Shown here: piece after piece, positions 31,040 through 43,144 of the stretch | Layout: every line of letters begins with the position of its first letter | Position numbering within the stretch: the stretch's first letter is position 1 | From: Branchipolynoe longqiensis | Taxonomy: Eukaryota; Annelida; Polychaeta; Phyllodocida; Polynoidae | Assembly: GCA_030323885.1 (NCBI GenBank) | Contig: CM059188.1 | Location: 108,674,644-108,738,643 of the forward strand | Reading direction: 5' to 3' | DNA: 64,000 nucleotides | The notes under the pieces: generated by a model | Seen by the model: the letters and a program-made list of their open reading frames with translations, nothing else | Told to the model about the DNA's origin: nothing | The model's database searches: none | Position numbers and translations under genes: made by a program

Positions 31040-33830
31040 CACACCACCACACCACCACACCACCACACCACCACACCACCACACCACCACACTACCAAAC
31101 CACCACACCACACCACAACACCATCACACCACCACACCACCACACCACCTCACAACACCACCACACTGCCACACCGCCACACCACCACACCACACCACCA
31201 CACCACCACAACACCACACCACCACACACCATCAACACCACACCACCACCGCCCACCACACCCCACCCACCCACCACACCACCACACCACCACCCACTCA
31301 CACCAGCCATACCACCCACCACCACACCACCACACCACCACACCACCACACCACCACCACCACCACACCCACCACACCACCCACACCACCACACCACCAC
31401 ACCACCAAACCACCACCACCACACCCCACACCACACCACCATCCACACCACCACCACCACCACACCACCCTCCCACCTACACCACCACCACCGCCACACC
31501 GCCACCACCACCACCGCCACATGTCCACACCACCACACCACCACACTACACCACACCCACCACACCACCTCACCACCACACCTTCACACCACCACACCAG
31601 CACACCACCACACCACCCACCACACCACCTACCACACCACCACCACCACCCCACACCACCACACCACCACACCACCACACCACCACACCACCACACCACC
31701 ACACCACCACGCCACCACACCCACCACGCCACCACACCACCACACCACCACACCACCCCGCACCGCCACACAACCACACCACCACACCACCACACCACCA
31801 CACCGCCACACCGCCACACCACCACACCACCACACCGCCACACACCCCCACCACTCCACCACCCCACCATACCACCACACCACCACAGAACCCCACTACA
31901 CCACCACACTACACCACCACACCATTACCCCACCATACCACTACACCACCACAGAACCCCACTACTCCACCACACCACCACACTACACCACCACACCATC
32001 ACCCCACCATACCACCAGACCACCATAGAACCCCACCACACCACCACACTAGATCACCACCACACGAACTCACCACCTCACCACCACACCACATCAGCAC
32101 ATCACCAGCACACCACATCACCACCATACCACCACACCACCACACCACCACAAACACACTACCTCTCCACGACACCACCACACTATTCCACCGCACCACA
32201 CCACCACCACACCACACTGCCAGTTCACCACCACACGACCATACCACCACCATACAACCACGTCACACCACCACCATACCATCATACCACACCACCACAC
32301 CATACCACCACCTCACCACCACACCAGCACAATACACCACTACACCGCCACACTACACCACCTCACCACCACACCACCCCACCACCACACCACCACACCA
32401 TCACACCATCACACCATCACACCATCACACCATCACACCATCACACCATCACACCATCACACCATCACACCATCACACCATCACACCATCACACCATCAC
32501 ACCATCACACCATCACACCATCACACCATCACACCATCACACCATCACACCATCACACCATCACACCATCACACCATCACACCATCACACCATCACACCA
32601 TCACACCATCACACCATCACACCATCACACCATCACACCATCACACCATCACACCATCACACCATCACACCATCACACCATCACACCACCACACCACCAC
32701 ACCACCACACCATCACACCACCACACCACAACAGCATACCACCACACCACCACATAACCCCACTACACCACCACATTACACCACCCCACCATTACCCCAC
32801 CACACCACCACACAACCACACAACCACACCACCACACCATCACTACACCACCACACCACGGCACCACTATAGAAAACCCCACCACAACATCACACCACCA
32901 CACTACACCACCACACCACCAGACCACCACAGAACCCACCACTCCACCACAGCGCCACACTACACCACCACACCACCTTACCAGCACACCACCACAGAAC
33001 CCCACCACTCCACCACAGCACCACGCTACACTACCACACCATCACCCCACCCTACCACCACACCACCATAGAACCCTACCACAGCACCACACTAGACCAC
33101 CACACCACATCGCCACCACACCCCCTCACCACCTCACCACCACACCACATCAGCACACCACCTCACCACCACACCACCTCACCGCCATACCACCTCACCA
33201 ATACACCATACCACCACACCACCACACCACCACACCACCACACCACCACCACACTACCTCACCACCATACCACCGGACTATTCCACCGCACCACACCACC
33301 ACCACACCACACCACCACCACATCACACCACCACCACACCACACCACCACCGCGCCACACCACCACCGCACTACACCACCACCACACCACACCACCACCT
33401 CACCATCACATTACCATACCAGCACCACCCAACCACGCCACACCACCACCTCACCAACATCCCACACCACCACACCATACCACCACCTCACCACCACACC
33501 ACCACACAACCACACCACACCACAATCTCACCATCATACCACACCATTCCACAACACCACCCCCACACCTCACCACCACACAACTTTCCCAACTCACCCC
33601 CACACCACCTCATAACCACAGCACCTCACCACCACACCACCTTCCCACCTCACCCGTACAGCACCTCACCACCGCAGCACCTCACCACCATACCACACCA
33701 CCGAAACACCTCACCATAACACCACCTCACCACCACACCACAGCACCATCACACCACAGCACCACACCACACCACCACAACACACCGCCACACCACCACA
33801 TCCCCACACCACACATCACAACACCACCGC
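31040..33830. repeat. CACACCAC octamer satellite, about 2.8 kb
   Basis: The basic unit is the octamer ACACCACC with many slips, broken by about 30-50-bp motifs such as CACCACAGAACCCCACTACT and CACCATACCACCAC that recur at intervals. Eight bp times three gives 8-residue peptide periods, so open frames of up to 822 codons arise (30404-32872) from repeat structure alone. Confidence 0.92.
32389..32690. repeat. Homogeneous (ACCATCAC)n array
   Basis: About 36 consecutive identical 8-bp units ACCATCAC with no visible substitution sit inside the degenerate ACACCACC satellite. The uniformity implies a recent expansion (or an assembly artefact) compared with its flanks. Confidence 0.92.
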
Positions 33831-34554
33831 GGTCATCATCAAGGAACCAACCACCCCCTCCCCCCTCCCTCTCCCTCTCCCCCCCCCCCTCACTCCCCCC
33901 CTCCCCTCCCCCCCCGCCTTCACCCTCCTCCGTCGCCATTGCCACCACCTGAAGAGCTACCAGTCAAGGCCTGGAGTTAATCTGTTTGAATAAACCAAGC
34001 CTCCAAGTGACGGCCACCAAAGGGAGAAGTCGAGCAGGGTGCTCCCGGCTGTGCCCCGCAACAAGAGCCGTGTTTTCCAAGGCCGAGTCCGACGTGTCGG
34101 AGGTGGGCAAATCCCTGATTACGGGGAGGAGGGGTGAGGGGGGGGGGTGAGGAGGGAGAGGGCCGAGGGGAGATTGGGGGGGAGGCAGTCAGAGGGGGAG
34201 GTGAAATTTCATACCTGACAACTTTAGGTTGTGTCGTGCCCGGGCGGGGTGTGAATGGCCCTCGCCCGGGCCCAATGGCTGTTTGCGCCGTGCCATCGTC
34301 GCCTCTTGCCAATGAGAAAATGCCGATCTGGGGTGGATATTTGCCCAGCTGGGAGAGGGGGCCTAATTCCCATCATAAGGGCAGCCGGTGGCGACCCCTA
34401 TGCACCAGGGGTGTGACAACCACAATGTCGCACATACACTGTCACCTCGCCACCACCGCCGCCACAATGAGGTCTAACCTGAAGCCTTCAGCGCTTCAAG
34501 CTGAGATTTTCAGCACATTGAAGCGTTAAAAAGATATATATATATATATATATA
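33831..34554. other. No gene recognised
   Basis: C-rich run at 33855-33930 and G-run at 34125-34200. 34210-34530 is unique GC-rich DNA with an open frame (34134-34529) lacking recognisable motifs. TATA microsatellite 34530-34555. Confidence 0.4.
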
Positions 34555-34852
34555 TACAGTATAACCCCGTTAAACCAAGCTCGGTTAAGCCAAAGGATGC
34601 GTTCATCCAAACTTTTTCGGTGGCCCGGCAAAATACTACCATTTGTCATATAAAAAAGTTGGTTAAACTAAAGTTGGTTAATCCAAATTATCGGTTAATC
34701 CACACAAAATTCTCGGACCCCAGGCCACTTCCGGTATGGTTAAACCAAACTTTCATGTGGTTATAAGGTCATCTGAGACCCCACCGCCTCTTACATAAGA
34801 GACATAAGAGACTTTTTTTTGTTAATGAGATGTACAATGTAATGTAATGTAA

Positions 34853-34915
34853 TGTTTGTTTGTTTGTTGTTATTTTACGTCCTAGCAACATCTAAGGTCA
34901 TATCAGGACGGGGTA
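34853..34915 (-). repeat. SINE-A 3' tail insertion
   Basis: TTGTTTGTTTGTTGTTATTT then TACGTCCTAGCAACATCTAA and GGTCATATCAGGACGGGG form only the tail of SINE-A. TAATGTAATG lies on both sides and may be its target duplication, although the area is repetitive. Confidence 0.75.
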
Positions 34916-34965
34916 ATGTAATGAGATGTACAATGTATACATTAGCTTCATGGCATGTATTCGTA

Positions 34966-35390
34966 AAGCGGCTGTCACACATCACCGGATTGGAGGAAAC
35001 GGAAAGAAACCGAACAAAGTCCTTTGATAGCCAGGTTTGTGTCCGTACAAGTTTTGAACACGCACAAAACTTGGAACGGATGCCGCCGGATTGACGTCTA
35101 CATTTCTTGTCCGGTTTGAGTCCGTTTAGTCTGCTTACCGTCCATTGGCTATCCGTTCATGTTGGTTTCATGTCGGTTTCATGTCGGTTTAATGTCGGTT
35201 TCATGTCGGTTTCATGTCCGTTTCATGTCCGTTTCATGTCCGTTTCATGTCCGTTTCATGTCCGTTCGTCCAGCGGCCTTTGACCCGATATCGCAACATT
35301 TTGACACATTTGAATACATTTTGATACTTATGATGCCCGGACTAGACAATTCTGTCCGTTGCTCAATCCGGTGATGTGACAGGGGCTTAA
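34966..35390. mobile_element. Foldback TIR element with internal 12-mer array
   Basis: The left end GCGGCTGTCACACATCACCG and the inverted right end (complement GCCCCTGTCACATCACCGGA) define about 25-bp TIRs. TTAA follows the right end; the left counterpart is TAAA. Inside, GTTTCATGTCGG/GTTTCATGTCCG is repeated about ten times (35160-35262). Imperfect 29-30-bp direct repeats (TGTATACATTAGCTTCATGG core) lie outside both ends. The architecture matches the element at 61894-62585. Confidence 0.65.
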
Positions 35391-35414
35391 TGAGATGCAC
35401 ATGTATACATTAGC

Positions 35415-35780
35415 TTCATGGCGAGCTATCATTATATAGTATATAAATTGGGCTATGACATAGGAGACAAGAAAGAGCCAAGACAAGGAGTGGTGGAAGC
35501 CTACCTTTAGTTTCCGAGGCCCAACTGGCTGAGCAATAAACCGCCCTACTTACAGAAAAAGTTAAAATGGCGCTCGTGTAACCCCGACACGCTCTGGCTG
35601 GCATCTGGCTAAGTGGTGGTGGTGCCAGGATAGCGCAGCGGGTTCCGGCCCGCAGCAAATGGCACAATAAAAATAGAGCGTTATTAATAAATAGCCAATT
35701 AAATGCTAGGATCCTAAGTCCATATAGGATAGAAGCTCCGCCCTTTTATATTCACAGTAATAAATTATATATCACATAGT
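35415..35780. repeat. LTR-like dispersed repeat (R3), copy 2
   Basis: It shares with 15783-16190 the blocks GGAGTGGTGGAAGCCTACCT, GGCTGAGCAATAAACCGCCC, GCTCGTGTAACCCC and the AT-rich end GCCCTTTTATATTCACAG. No adjoining internal region is present. Confidence 0.5.
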
Positions 35781-35892
35781 ATTCAAAACCAAGTCAAAGT
35801 CGAAGCCAATGCTCGGTTAAACCAATGATCAGTTAATCCAAACAAATTTCTAGGGTCCCTTCAAGTTTGGTTTAACGGGGTTATACTGTATA

Positions 35893-36079
35893 GAGTAAAA
35901 CCTCCCTAACCGACCACCTCCACAGATCGACCACTCCCCTATATCGATGGCTTTATTTGGGTCCCAACAATACTATTACAACTATATTCTAACTCCCTAA
36001 ACCGACCACCGCCCTAAATGGACCACTTAAACAATTGAAGTCGGTCCCAAGGGCGGTCGATTTAGAGAGGTTTTACTGT
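35893..36079. mobile_element. MITE-3 (CAGTAAAACCTC family), copy 1
   Basis: Inverted ends GAGTAAAACCTCCCTAACCG and GATTTAGAGAGGTTTTACTG. The body is a near-perfect palindrome of CCGACCACC and GGTCGGT motifs. Other copies: 45527-45702, 49187-49361, 50216-50672. TA flanks suggest a mariner/pogo-type origin. Confidence 0.85.
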
Positions 36080-36099
36080 AAATAAAAAAAACACAACAC

Positions 36100-36345
36100 A
36101 CCTCCCCCTCCTCCTCCTCCCTCCTCCTCCTACTCCTCCTACCTCCTCCTCCTCCTATCTCACCCTCCTACTCCTCCTCCCCCCTCCTCCTACTCCTCCT
36201 CCCTCCTCCTCCTACTCCTCCTCCCTCCTCCTCCTACTCCTCCTCCCTCCTCCTCCTTCTCCCTCCCCCTCCTCCTCCTCATATACATATATATACGCAT
36301 ATATCTATATATGTGTATATATATATATGCATACCTACATGTTAA
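36100..36345. repeat. CTC microsatellite and TATA tract
   Basis: CTCCTCCTACTCCTCCTCCC repeats run from 36105 to 36275, followed by TATATACATATATA-type DNA. Confidence 0.85.
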
Positions 36346-36349
36346 TATA

Positions 36350-36475
36350 TGTGCCTCTGACTTAGAATTAGATGAATTCTTCATGGAGATGAAATAGGGC
36401 TGATAGAATTTTATTGAAAGTACATGTATACATATAACGTGCTATATACACACATATATATACATATATCTATAT
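36350..36475. repeat. R4 leader repeat with a single minisatellite motif, copy 1
   Basis: TGTGCCTCTGACTTAGAATT then AGATGAATTCTTCATGGAGA is followed about 70 bp later by CATATAACGTGCTATATACA. The same leader precedes the 92-bp minisatellite at 37762-37826. Confidence 0.7.
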
Positions 36476-37761
36476 ATGTGTACATATACAAGTGAAGTGG
36501 GCGAGACTGCTCGCATTGGGCATTTGCGCGCTGGTGCCGAGTGACTCGCATCTGGAGATGCGGGCTACTCGGTTCCACGGGCATGTAAATCGCCACTATT
36601 TGCGCGGCCGTGGGTTCTCGGCAGTAAAGCGTTGCTTGGATACGGCAATTGCAACTATCCAAGCAACGGGAGGGAGGTCGGGCGTTCGGACTCAGACCCG
36701 TCGGACGTGTTTTTGCACCCTCTGATGTTTTAGCCGAGATTTAGGCCTTATTTATTGAAATTCTAAACTTATTTAACGTAAATAACCATGGGAGGGGATT
36801 TATCTATAATAATATAACCTGCTACTACGCCATCTTGTTAGTTTTGGTAAGAATAAAGTCGTGAGCTCTTGGAAAGGTGGATTGGAACGTTCCTTGCATT
36901 CTTTAATATCCTCCAGTCTTATTGTAGAATAACCGCTATGGAAAACCTGATATTCGATTGCTTTATATGTAATTAAGGGCCTTATGCCTAAATAGGCCTT
37001 ATGCAGTTAATTAACCCATCTGCGGGAATATAATAACAGACATATTAACGGAATTAACGTAGTGTTACTTTTGGCTAAAATAACGACATGCACTTAGGCG
37101 GATTAACCGTGACAGCAGCAGCAACACTAGCTTGACTGCTTAGTTCTGGATTAATTTAGTAACATTAATATACCCCGAACAGCGAGGGGACAGCCAGTTA
37201 GTTGAAGTAACCTAATATATATACTTTAGGCCGATAAATGCGAGTGAAGGCAAATTCCAGTATTTAGACGAAACTCTGGCTGGCTGCCTTTAGTCCGGGG
37301 CGGACACCAACGGAGCCGGACTACCTGCAGACGGGACGAGAGGCTGCAGTGGCTGGCGGCAGGCCCAGGAAATTCACAAGGAAATAATTACATAAATTAA
37401 CACGAAGGCTCACCTTAAGCGGGGGTGGAATAGCCCAACGGTTAAACTGGTGCCGTGACCACAATGTATACATATATATATATATATACATATATATGCT
37501 CTATAATCCATTATGGGAATATAAACAAGGACACTACCGATCTTCAGTTCCCTATGTAATAGTTAGCAGTTATCCTATCTAGCTGACCCTGTTATTATGA
37601 CATAGACCACGGTGGCGCCCCCTGTGAGCAGCCCTGTGCACTGTATGCCAGCTGCGCCTGGCCTTAACGCATTCAATTTTAGTCTTATCTTTGTTCTGTT
37701 TATTGGGGCCAACTGTTTATATATATATGTAGGCCTATACATAAATCTTAATATGTGTGCC
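36476..37761. other. No gene recognised
   Basis: Unique DNA. A TATA tract lies at 37465-37500. The block GCTCTATAATCCATTATGGG to CAGTTCCCTA (37498-37555) recurs diverged at 45748-45810, so it is a dispersed repeat. GTGGCGCCCCCTGTGAG at 37612 is weakly CTCF-like. Confidence 0.45.
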
Positions 37762-38182
37762 TCTGACTTAGAATTAGATGAATTCTTCATGGAGACGAAA
37801 TAGAGCTGATGACAGCGCTATAAGTATAATGGGCATGCATACATGACGTGCTATATCCACATGTCGACATAACGGCATACACCTGGGGCTGTGGGGTCGG
37901 TGCCGTAGGTTGCATGTGTGATGGGCGTGCATACATAACGTGCTATATCCACATGTGTATATAAGGGCATACACCTATGGTTGTGGGGTCGGTGCCGCGG
38001 GGTTCATGTGTGATGGGTGAGCATACATAACGTGCTATATCCACATGTCTACATAACGGCATACACCTAGGGTTGTGGGGGTCAGTGACGCAGGGTGCAT
38101 GTGTGATGGGCATGCATACATAATGTGATATATGCACATGTGTATATAACGGGTGTGTGTGTAATGGGCGTTCATATGTAAT
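37762..38182. repeat. R4 leader and left part of the ~92-bp minisatellite
   Basis: After the leader (37762-37826) about four units of the 90-98-bp repeat follow, with CGTGCTATATCCACATG at 37848, 37940, 38032 and a variant at 38125, and GGTCGGTGCCG in the middle of each. The last unit has an internal deletion and breaks off after TTCATATGTAAT at 38182, where the DIRS element begins. Confidence 0.88.
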
Positions 38183-38502
38183 TCACTACACGAGACACAA
38201 CACGATATATGTATATTTGGAACAGATTTATTTATCTGAAACAATTAAAAGGTAGCTCGAGGAGCAGCAAACTCGTGGTGGCGACAGTGGCCCTCGTTCA
38301 TGATCGAAGCATGCAACAAAGTCTAGTGAAACGTCGTGTATAGATATATATTTCGAACATAGGCAGCTTGGGCCTCTTAGTCTTGGGAGACAGTATTACA
38401 CTCAGTTTTATAGTTCCTTGTAGGTTCTAATCTGGAATATAAACATAGTATCGTAACATATCGTAAACAGTAATCAATCCGGTCGGAACGCCTCGGCAGC
38501 GC

Positions 38503-39515
38503 TCAACCCAACAATCTTCCGAGCGCTGCCGGGGCAACACTGACGTGCAGGGCGCCTAGATATGCGTGTACAGAGGCACTTCGCCAGGTACCCGCGGCCA
38601 TTATCGTGTCCAGTGTCAAGCCTTCACCTTGACAGGCCTGAGCAGCACCTCTGCGTAGCCCATGGAGAGTAAAACCTGTGTCTCTGCCTAGAGCCATGAA
38701 GGAGGCCATAGTCAGTGCACGTTTCAGGACCGGAAGGGACAAGGGAAGGCCTGACGGCAGCATGAAGGCTGGAGCACTAGGGTAGGCAGGTATTATCGCG
38801 TATCTTTCCCAGGCTCTGACTGGGCAACATGCGGATCGCGGGAGGGCAGGGAGGCGAAAGATTATAGGGGGGGCGGAGGACGGGCGGGTTTTGGTGGATC
38901 TTAGTACTACCATTAGGTTATTCCCATCTACATAAATGTCCTTGTGCCTTAAGACATGAGTCATAGTATTGGGCTCGACAGAGGCGGGAACCAGATTTCC
39001 TTGTCTTACGAAGGTAAGGTAGCCTATTATGAGAGCTGCGATGATAACGTTAGGAGCTGGGCTTAAGCTCAGGAGGTATTCTATTATCGCCTTGAATTCG
39101 GAGGGAGTGATCGGGGTAGCTCTAGTGACTGTGTGGGCGCTAGTTTTAAATATACCGGATTTATATAATTTAATCTCAGGTGCATCAAACGCGGGTGGCA
39201 GACCCGGGGCCTGCTGCCACCCAGAGTTTTACTGAACTAAAATAGTTCATGATAGCACCAGGCGATTTAAGGCGGTCATTGAGGAACATGAGAAACGACA
39301 ATAGGACGTTATACCGACGGGTTTTGACAATCTATAGTGTGCTGCGTGCAGAAGTCTATATAGAGTTTGACATGAGCAGCCTTGTTCTTCCACGTGCGCG
39401 GCGCTAGCGCGAGGACATAGCTGTCCAGCAGTCTCTGATGGTGCACTATCGAGAATCCTGGAAGATAGAGCCAAAAAATTACTATCTTCCGAACCTGAGT
39501 ATCATAGTTTGCATT
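38503..39515 (-). pseudogene. Tyrosine recombinase of the DIRS-like element
   Basis: Integrates the circular cDNA by site-specific recombination, replacing the DDE integrase of LTR elements. The frame opens just past an overlap with the RNase H ORF end, gives a SAM-like N-terminal domain (LLDSYVLALAPRTWKNKAAH near 39420-39380) and shifts frame near 39195, after which it is open to TAA/TAG at 38503. Catalytic residues seen: Arg in YLTFVRQGN (about 39010), HGLRR (His and Arg, about 38655), Trp in AGTWRSASVHAYL and the nucleophile Tyr at its end (about 38565). A full catalytic set with a single frameshift suggests recent loss or a programmed or assembly shift. Family length (about 330 residues) fits. 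Confidence 0.82.
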
Positions 39516-42500
39516 TTAAGATCTTAAGGGATATCAATAGCCTAATTTCTTGCAGGCCGCGAGTTTGACACATATTCAGGGCTGACAATTTATGGGCTTT
39601 ATCATGTGGGGCTCTGCTGAGAGCGTCTGCTAGAATCAGTTCTTTACCTGGTTTATGTAAGATGACAAGTTCACAATTTCTAGTAGCTGCGATTAACCAT
39701 AGTTGTCTTGCACATGCACAGAGAATTTTATCTTTACCGCGACCTGAGTCTAGAACTTGTTGTGAGGCAATATTATCTGTATTAACAACTATAGTGAAAT
39801 CATGTGGGTTCGGTGGAAGCAGATTAGTTACAGCGTGTACCAGATTAAGGGCTTCAAGTTGTGTAATCAGTAGGTTTTGTTCACATAATTCTGAGTCGTA
39901 TTCAACACTAAAGTAATGCGTGGGAGAGAATGCCCCACCCGCCTTCAGTGTTGAGTCACACTCAATAACCCATTCTTCTCTCGGGGCAGAAGGTAATAAC
40001 TGTATACAGTTATAACTATTTGCGAAAATTTTAAACCACTCAAGGTCTCTTAGTAATTCTTTGTCGAAAACATGTTGACCTACATATGGTGAAGCTCTAA
40101 GTGCGGCCAGGACCCTATTTGTAAATCTAACCGCCGGCTGGATACATTTTGAGAGGTGGTGTAACTTCCCCGCTAAACTCTGTAACTGTTTCCTCGAAGC
40201 TGTAATCTTTCCTTCCCACAGTAGGCACTCCTCTAATACTTCAGTTACTTTTTGTTCAGGCAGAGTAACAGTCATGGTAACCGAATCAACTAGAAAGCCT
40301 AACCAAGTTATTGAAGTCACCGGGGGGGTACATTTTTCTACAGCCAAGTCTAAACCTAAGTCGGCTGATAATGTGTTAAAGTAGTTAAATGCATCTCGTG
40401 CTTTCTGTTCTGTTGCCTCTACCCCTATGAAGTCGTCTAAATAACATAATGAGAAAAAACCTGCTCGTCATAGTAACCAAACTACGGCTCTAGTAGTGCG
40501 GGCACAAGCAAGTGCTGAGGTTCTACAGCCGAACGGAGGCGCAATGTCGATATAAATACTTCCGTTAAGTGCAATTCCTAATAGTGGGACGGAGAGGGGA
40601 CATACTCTGAGTTGGCGGTATGCTCTGGCTAAATCGCCTCCTCACATCCAGGCGCTGGGACCGAGCTTAATTAATCGGTCAGATAATGTAGAGACTGAGG
40701 GTAGACAGAAATTAAATGGACGCCCCAAGTAGAATCCTCTGACAATTCCTGCATTAACGCTCTTCCCTTTCGGGAAGCTAAGATCAATTATTATCCTTTT
40801 ATCTGTAGAGCTCTTCTTAGGTCTGGTCATCATCGGGCTGATTTGACACCATGGAGAAAATGGAGGGGAGGAGAAAGGGCCCAGTAGCGCTCCATGATGG
40901 AGCTCGGTCGTGATAAACTTGTTAATATGAACATCCGCATTTACTGATTTTGCGTGATTCTTAAGGGTTGGGACTGGGATCTTTTTTGATGTGTAATCAA
41001 GGGGCCATCCAAATTCTAGGTGTTCGACTAACAGGACATCAGGATAGTCCAACAGTACTGCTCGCCATCGAGGAATGTTCAGACCGGACGAAACTGAGAT
41101 TTTTGCTCCCATAAAATTTGGTAACCCAGTGACCCGTACTTTATCAAATATGTCTCGATATATACCATGCCCGAACCATGGTTGATCTACCGAAATTGGC
41201 CAGAAATCTAACAGTGTGTTCTGATATTGTAGGGGGGAGGGCGGAGGGACGAAATCTGACCTAGTGGTAACTGCTGAGGTTAGTTCAACTTCTAATGGAT
41301 CGTCGAACCAGTCAAAGGTTGGCATATCTAAATCGGTTGTCTCATTACTTACAGCATTTGTGTGAAGTGTGCTTATCTGTACATTGGATGAGGAATCATT
41401 ATTATCAACAAGTACTGGTAAATCAGCAACAATTCTAGACATACTATCATTATCTTTTCTTTCATGTTCGTTATCAGATACGGGGGCAGGTTTACAAGTA
41501 TACTCAGATGGTAAGTTCGGGTCGTAATTATGAGTGACGTTTTTATCAGCAGCTGATATAGGCAAGGCGGTAACAGGGTCAGGAGTGCTAATCGTGTGTG
41601 AACCATGTTTAACAGTTGTAAAGTCAGATGCATTATGAACTATATTTAGCTCATTGTTCACCACAGAAATTGAACTCACATCGTTATTGTTAGCTGCGGT
41701 CTCGGATGTTTTCTTGTCTAAGAAGCGTCTCTTTTTAAGACAATCTTGCTCACGGTGAAATAAGATGCGCTTAAACCTGTAAGCACACCATGCGCATATA
41801 TGCGGGGAACGATCAGGGAGGGCGCCATGTGTTGCAGTAAATCCACAGTCTTTACCCCAATTCCACAGATAACATGGCTTCCCCTCTGTCTCTCTAGTGT
41901 AGTCTTCCCTCTGAGTACCAGGGGACGGGTTGATGCCGGAAGAAGCTGCCGCAACGGCAGGCACCTGGGCAGGGCGCTGTGTCGTCGCGAGGGCAGGGCG
42001 AGGGTAGGCGAACTGAGAAGAGGCGGCTCTAGATTGAAGCGTCCTTACAGCTTCGGTAAAGATGTCGCGCTGGACATCTTTAATCGCAGAAGGATCCGCC
42101 CAGCCGTCCCTAAGCCGACCATCCGCTATCATCGCAAATACTCGTTCCGACCAACGTCGGCAGGTCGGCCAGTCCCAGGTTATGGCCATGAGTGCAAGAT
42201 CTTTTTCGTGTTGCAATACCGACGGGATAGAAACTACCGGAAAGTCAGGTTGTTCAGTCAGGAGACGAATGGCAAAGAAATATTCCGCCCAAGTTGCCTC
42301 CCCTAGAGCGATCTTCTTACACGCATCCCCCCTCGTAATTAAATGATGGGGAAAACAGTTCGTACCTGGTGGCCTTTGCAATGCTTGGACGTTGTCCATC
42401 ATGAAGTCGGCCGCGACGGGCAGTCTAGGTTGTGGCATCTGGAACACGGGAGGAGCCAAAGAAGACTGAGGGAAATAGCCACCAGGTACTTGAGCAGAGT

Positions 42501-43002
42501 GGTGAAATGAAGCTCCTTGACCTGGTCTGGCAGGGGCCCAGCTTCTCCCGTACGGAGACTGAGACGGAACCCTATGTTGACTTTGGGACGGTTGCGCCTG
42601 AGAGCCATCTCGGACGGCAGGATCATGTGGAATCCAGGCTGACGATCCATCTGTAGCCCTGGAGTCAGACGGAGGACACCTGCCGGGGGCTCGTCTAGTA
42701 GTAGAGCGACTCGGGCGAGGAGAATGAGATACTGGACTCACTCGGTCAGGTGTAGTCGCAGGTGAAGACGGCCGGCTAGCAGCCGGAACAACCGGAGCGG
42801 CCGCCAAGCGCTCCAACACTTCAAGTCTCGCTAGGACCGATCTGGACGCACTGCCCACAGAGGAAAGGGTAGGAGTAGAATCACCATCTGAAGACGGAAC
42901 AGGAGGAACAGGAGCCCGAACAGACGCCTGTCGCGGAAGGACTGGACGACGAGGTAGAGAAACCGTGGCGGGACGACCCCGGCGCTTCCGTGTAGGCGGC
43001 AT
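39502..43002 (-). pseudogene. Gag-RT-RNase H ORF of the DIRS-like element, two in-frame TGA
   Basis: The start MPPTRKRRGRP at 43002 opens a 786-codon frame: a Pro/Ser-rich N-terminus, a gag-like helical part (about residues 200-320), a Cys/His cluster (CYLWNWGKDCGFTATHG then HICAWCAYR, about residues 376-410), a spacer and the RT fingers (FSPWCQISPMMTRPKK, KRIIIDLSFPKGKSVN). TGA at 40642 interrupts just before GGDLARAYRQLR; a second TGA at 40468 lies ahead of FFSLCYLDDF, whose YLDD (40432-40443) is the RT active site. The same frame continues to 39502 with RNase H motifs WVIECDSTLKAGGAF, VNTDNIASQQVL and ADALSRAP. So one frame of about 1,167 codons carries only two internal stops, both TGA. 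It supplies capsid, reverse transcription and RNA removal for the element. Confidence 0.85.
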
Positions 43003-43144
43003 TGTAGGCAGAATCCACGCACGATTTTTTCCGCACGTCTTAGTCCAGTGGCGGGCAGGCGGGCTATGATATGCGTGCTAGTGACTGATACGCCGCCCTG
43101 GTGTCTCGTGAGTGAATTAGGGATGTTAGCTAGCCAACATCACC

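Larger units (their letters stand above)
34555..35891. mobile_element. MITE-2 copy interrupted by several insertions
   Basis: The left terminus CAGTATAACCCCGTTAAACC (34557) and left body run to about 34780. The right part resumes at about 35797 (AAACCAAGTCAAAGTCGAAG) and ends TTTAACGGGGTTATACTGTA (35890). The intervening kilobase holds a SINE-A tail, a TTAA-type foldback and an R3 LTR-like repeat. Confidence 0.75.
38183..43144 (-). mobile_element. DIRS-order retrotransposon, nearly complete, inserted in a minisatellite
   Basis: The flanking array stops at ...GTAAT (38182) and resumes at AATGTGGTATATCC (43145), the next bases of the same unit, so the inserted segment is about 4.96 kb with AAT at both junctions. 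Near both ends is an inverted motif (AATTCACT[A]CACGAGACAC: 38180-38198 and, inverted, 43101-43118); beyond the right copy 26 bp containing a near-palindrome GATGTTAGCTAGCCAACATC complete the end. All coding regions are on the minus strand: gag-RT-RNase H (43002-39502), then tyrosine recombinase (about 39515-38503). I see no methyltransferase domain. Inverted ends favour DIRS1-like; lack of the methyltransferase recalls Ngaro. Confidence 0.85.

Noticed and set aside
30404..32872. An 822-codon open frame (His/Thr/Pro repeats)
   Set aside because: It is generated by stop-free octamer repeats; the same stretch is open in other frames and there is no non-repetitive domain.
34134..34529. 131-codon plus frame next to a G-run
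   Set aside because: The first third is the G-rich run and the rest shows no motif.
37800..37840. Hammerhead ribozyme core (CTGATGA at about 37806)
   Set aside because: No GAAA at the required spacing after a stem II and no matching stems.
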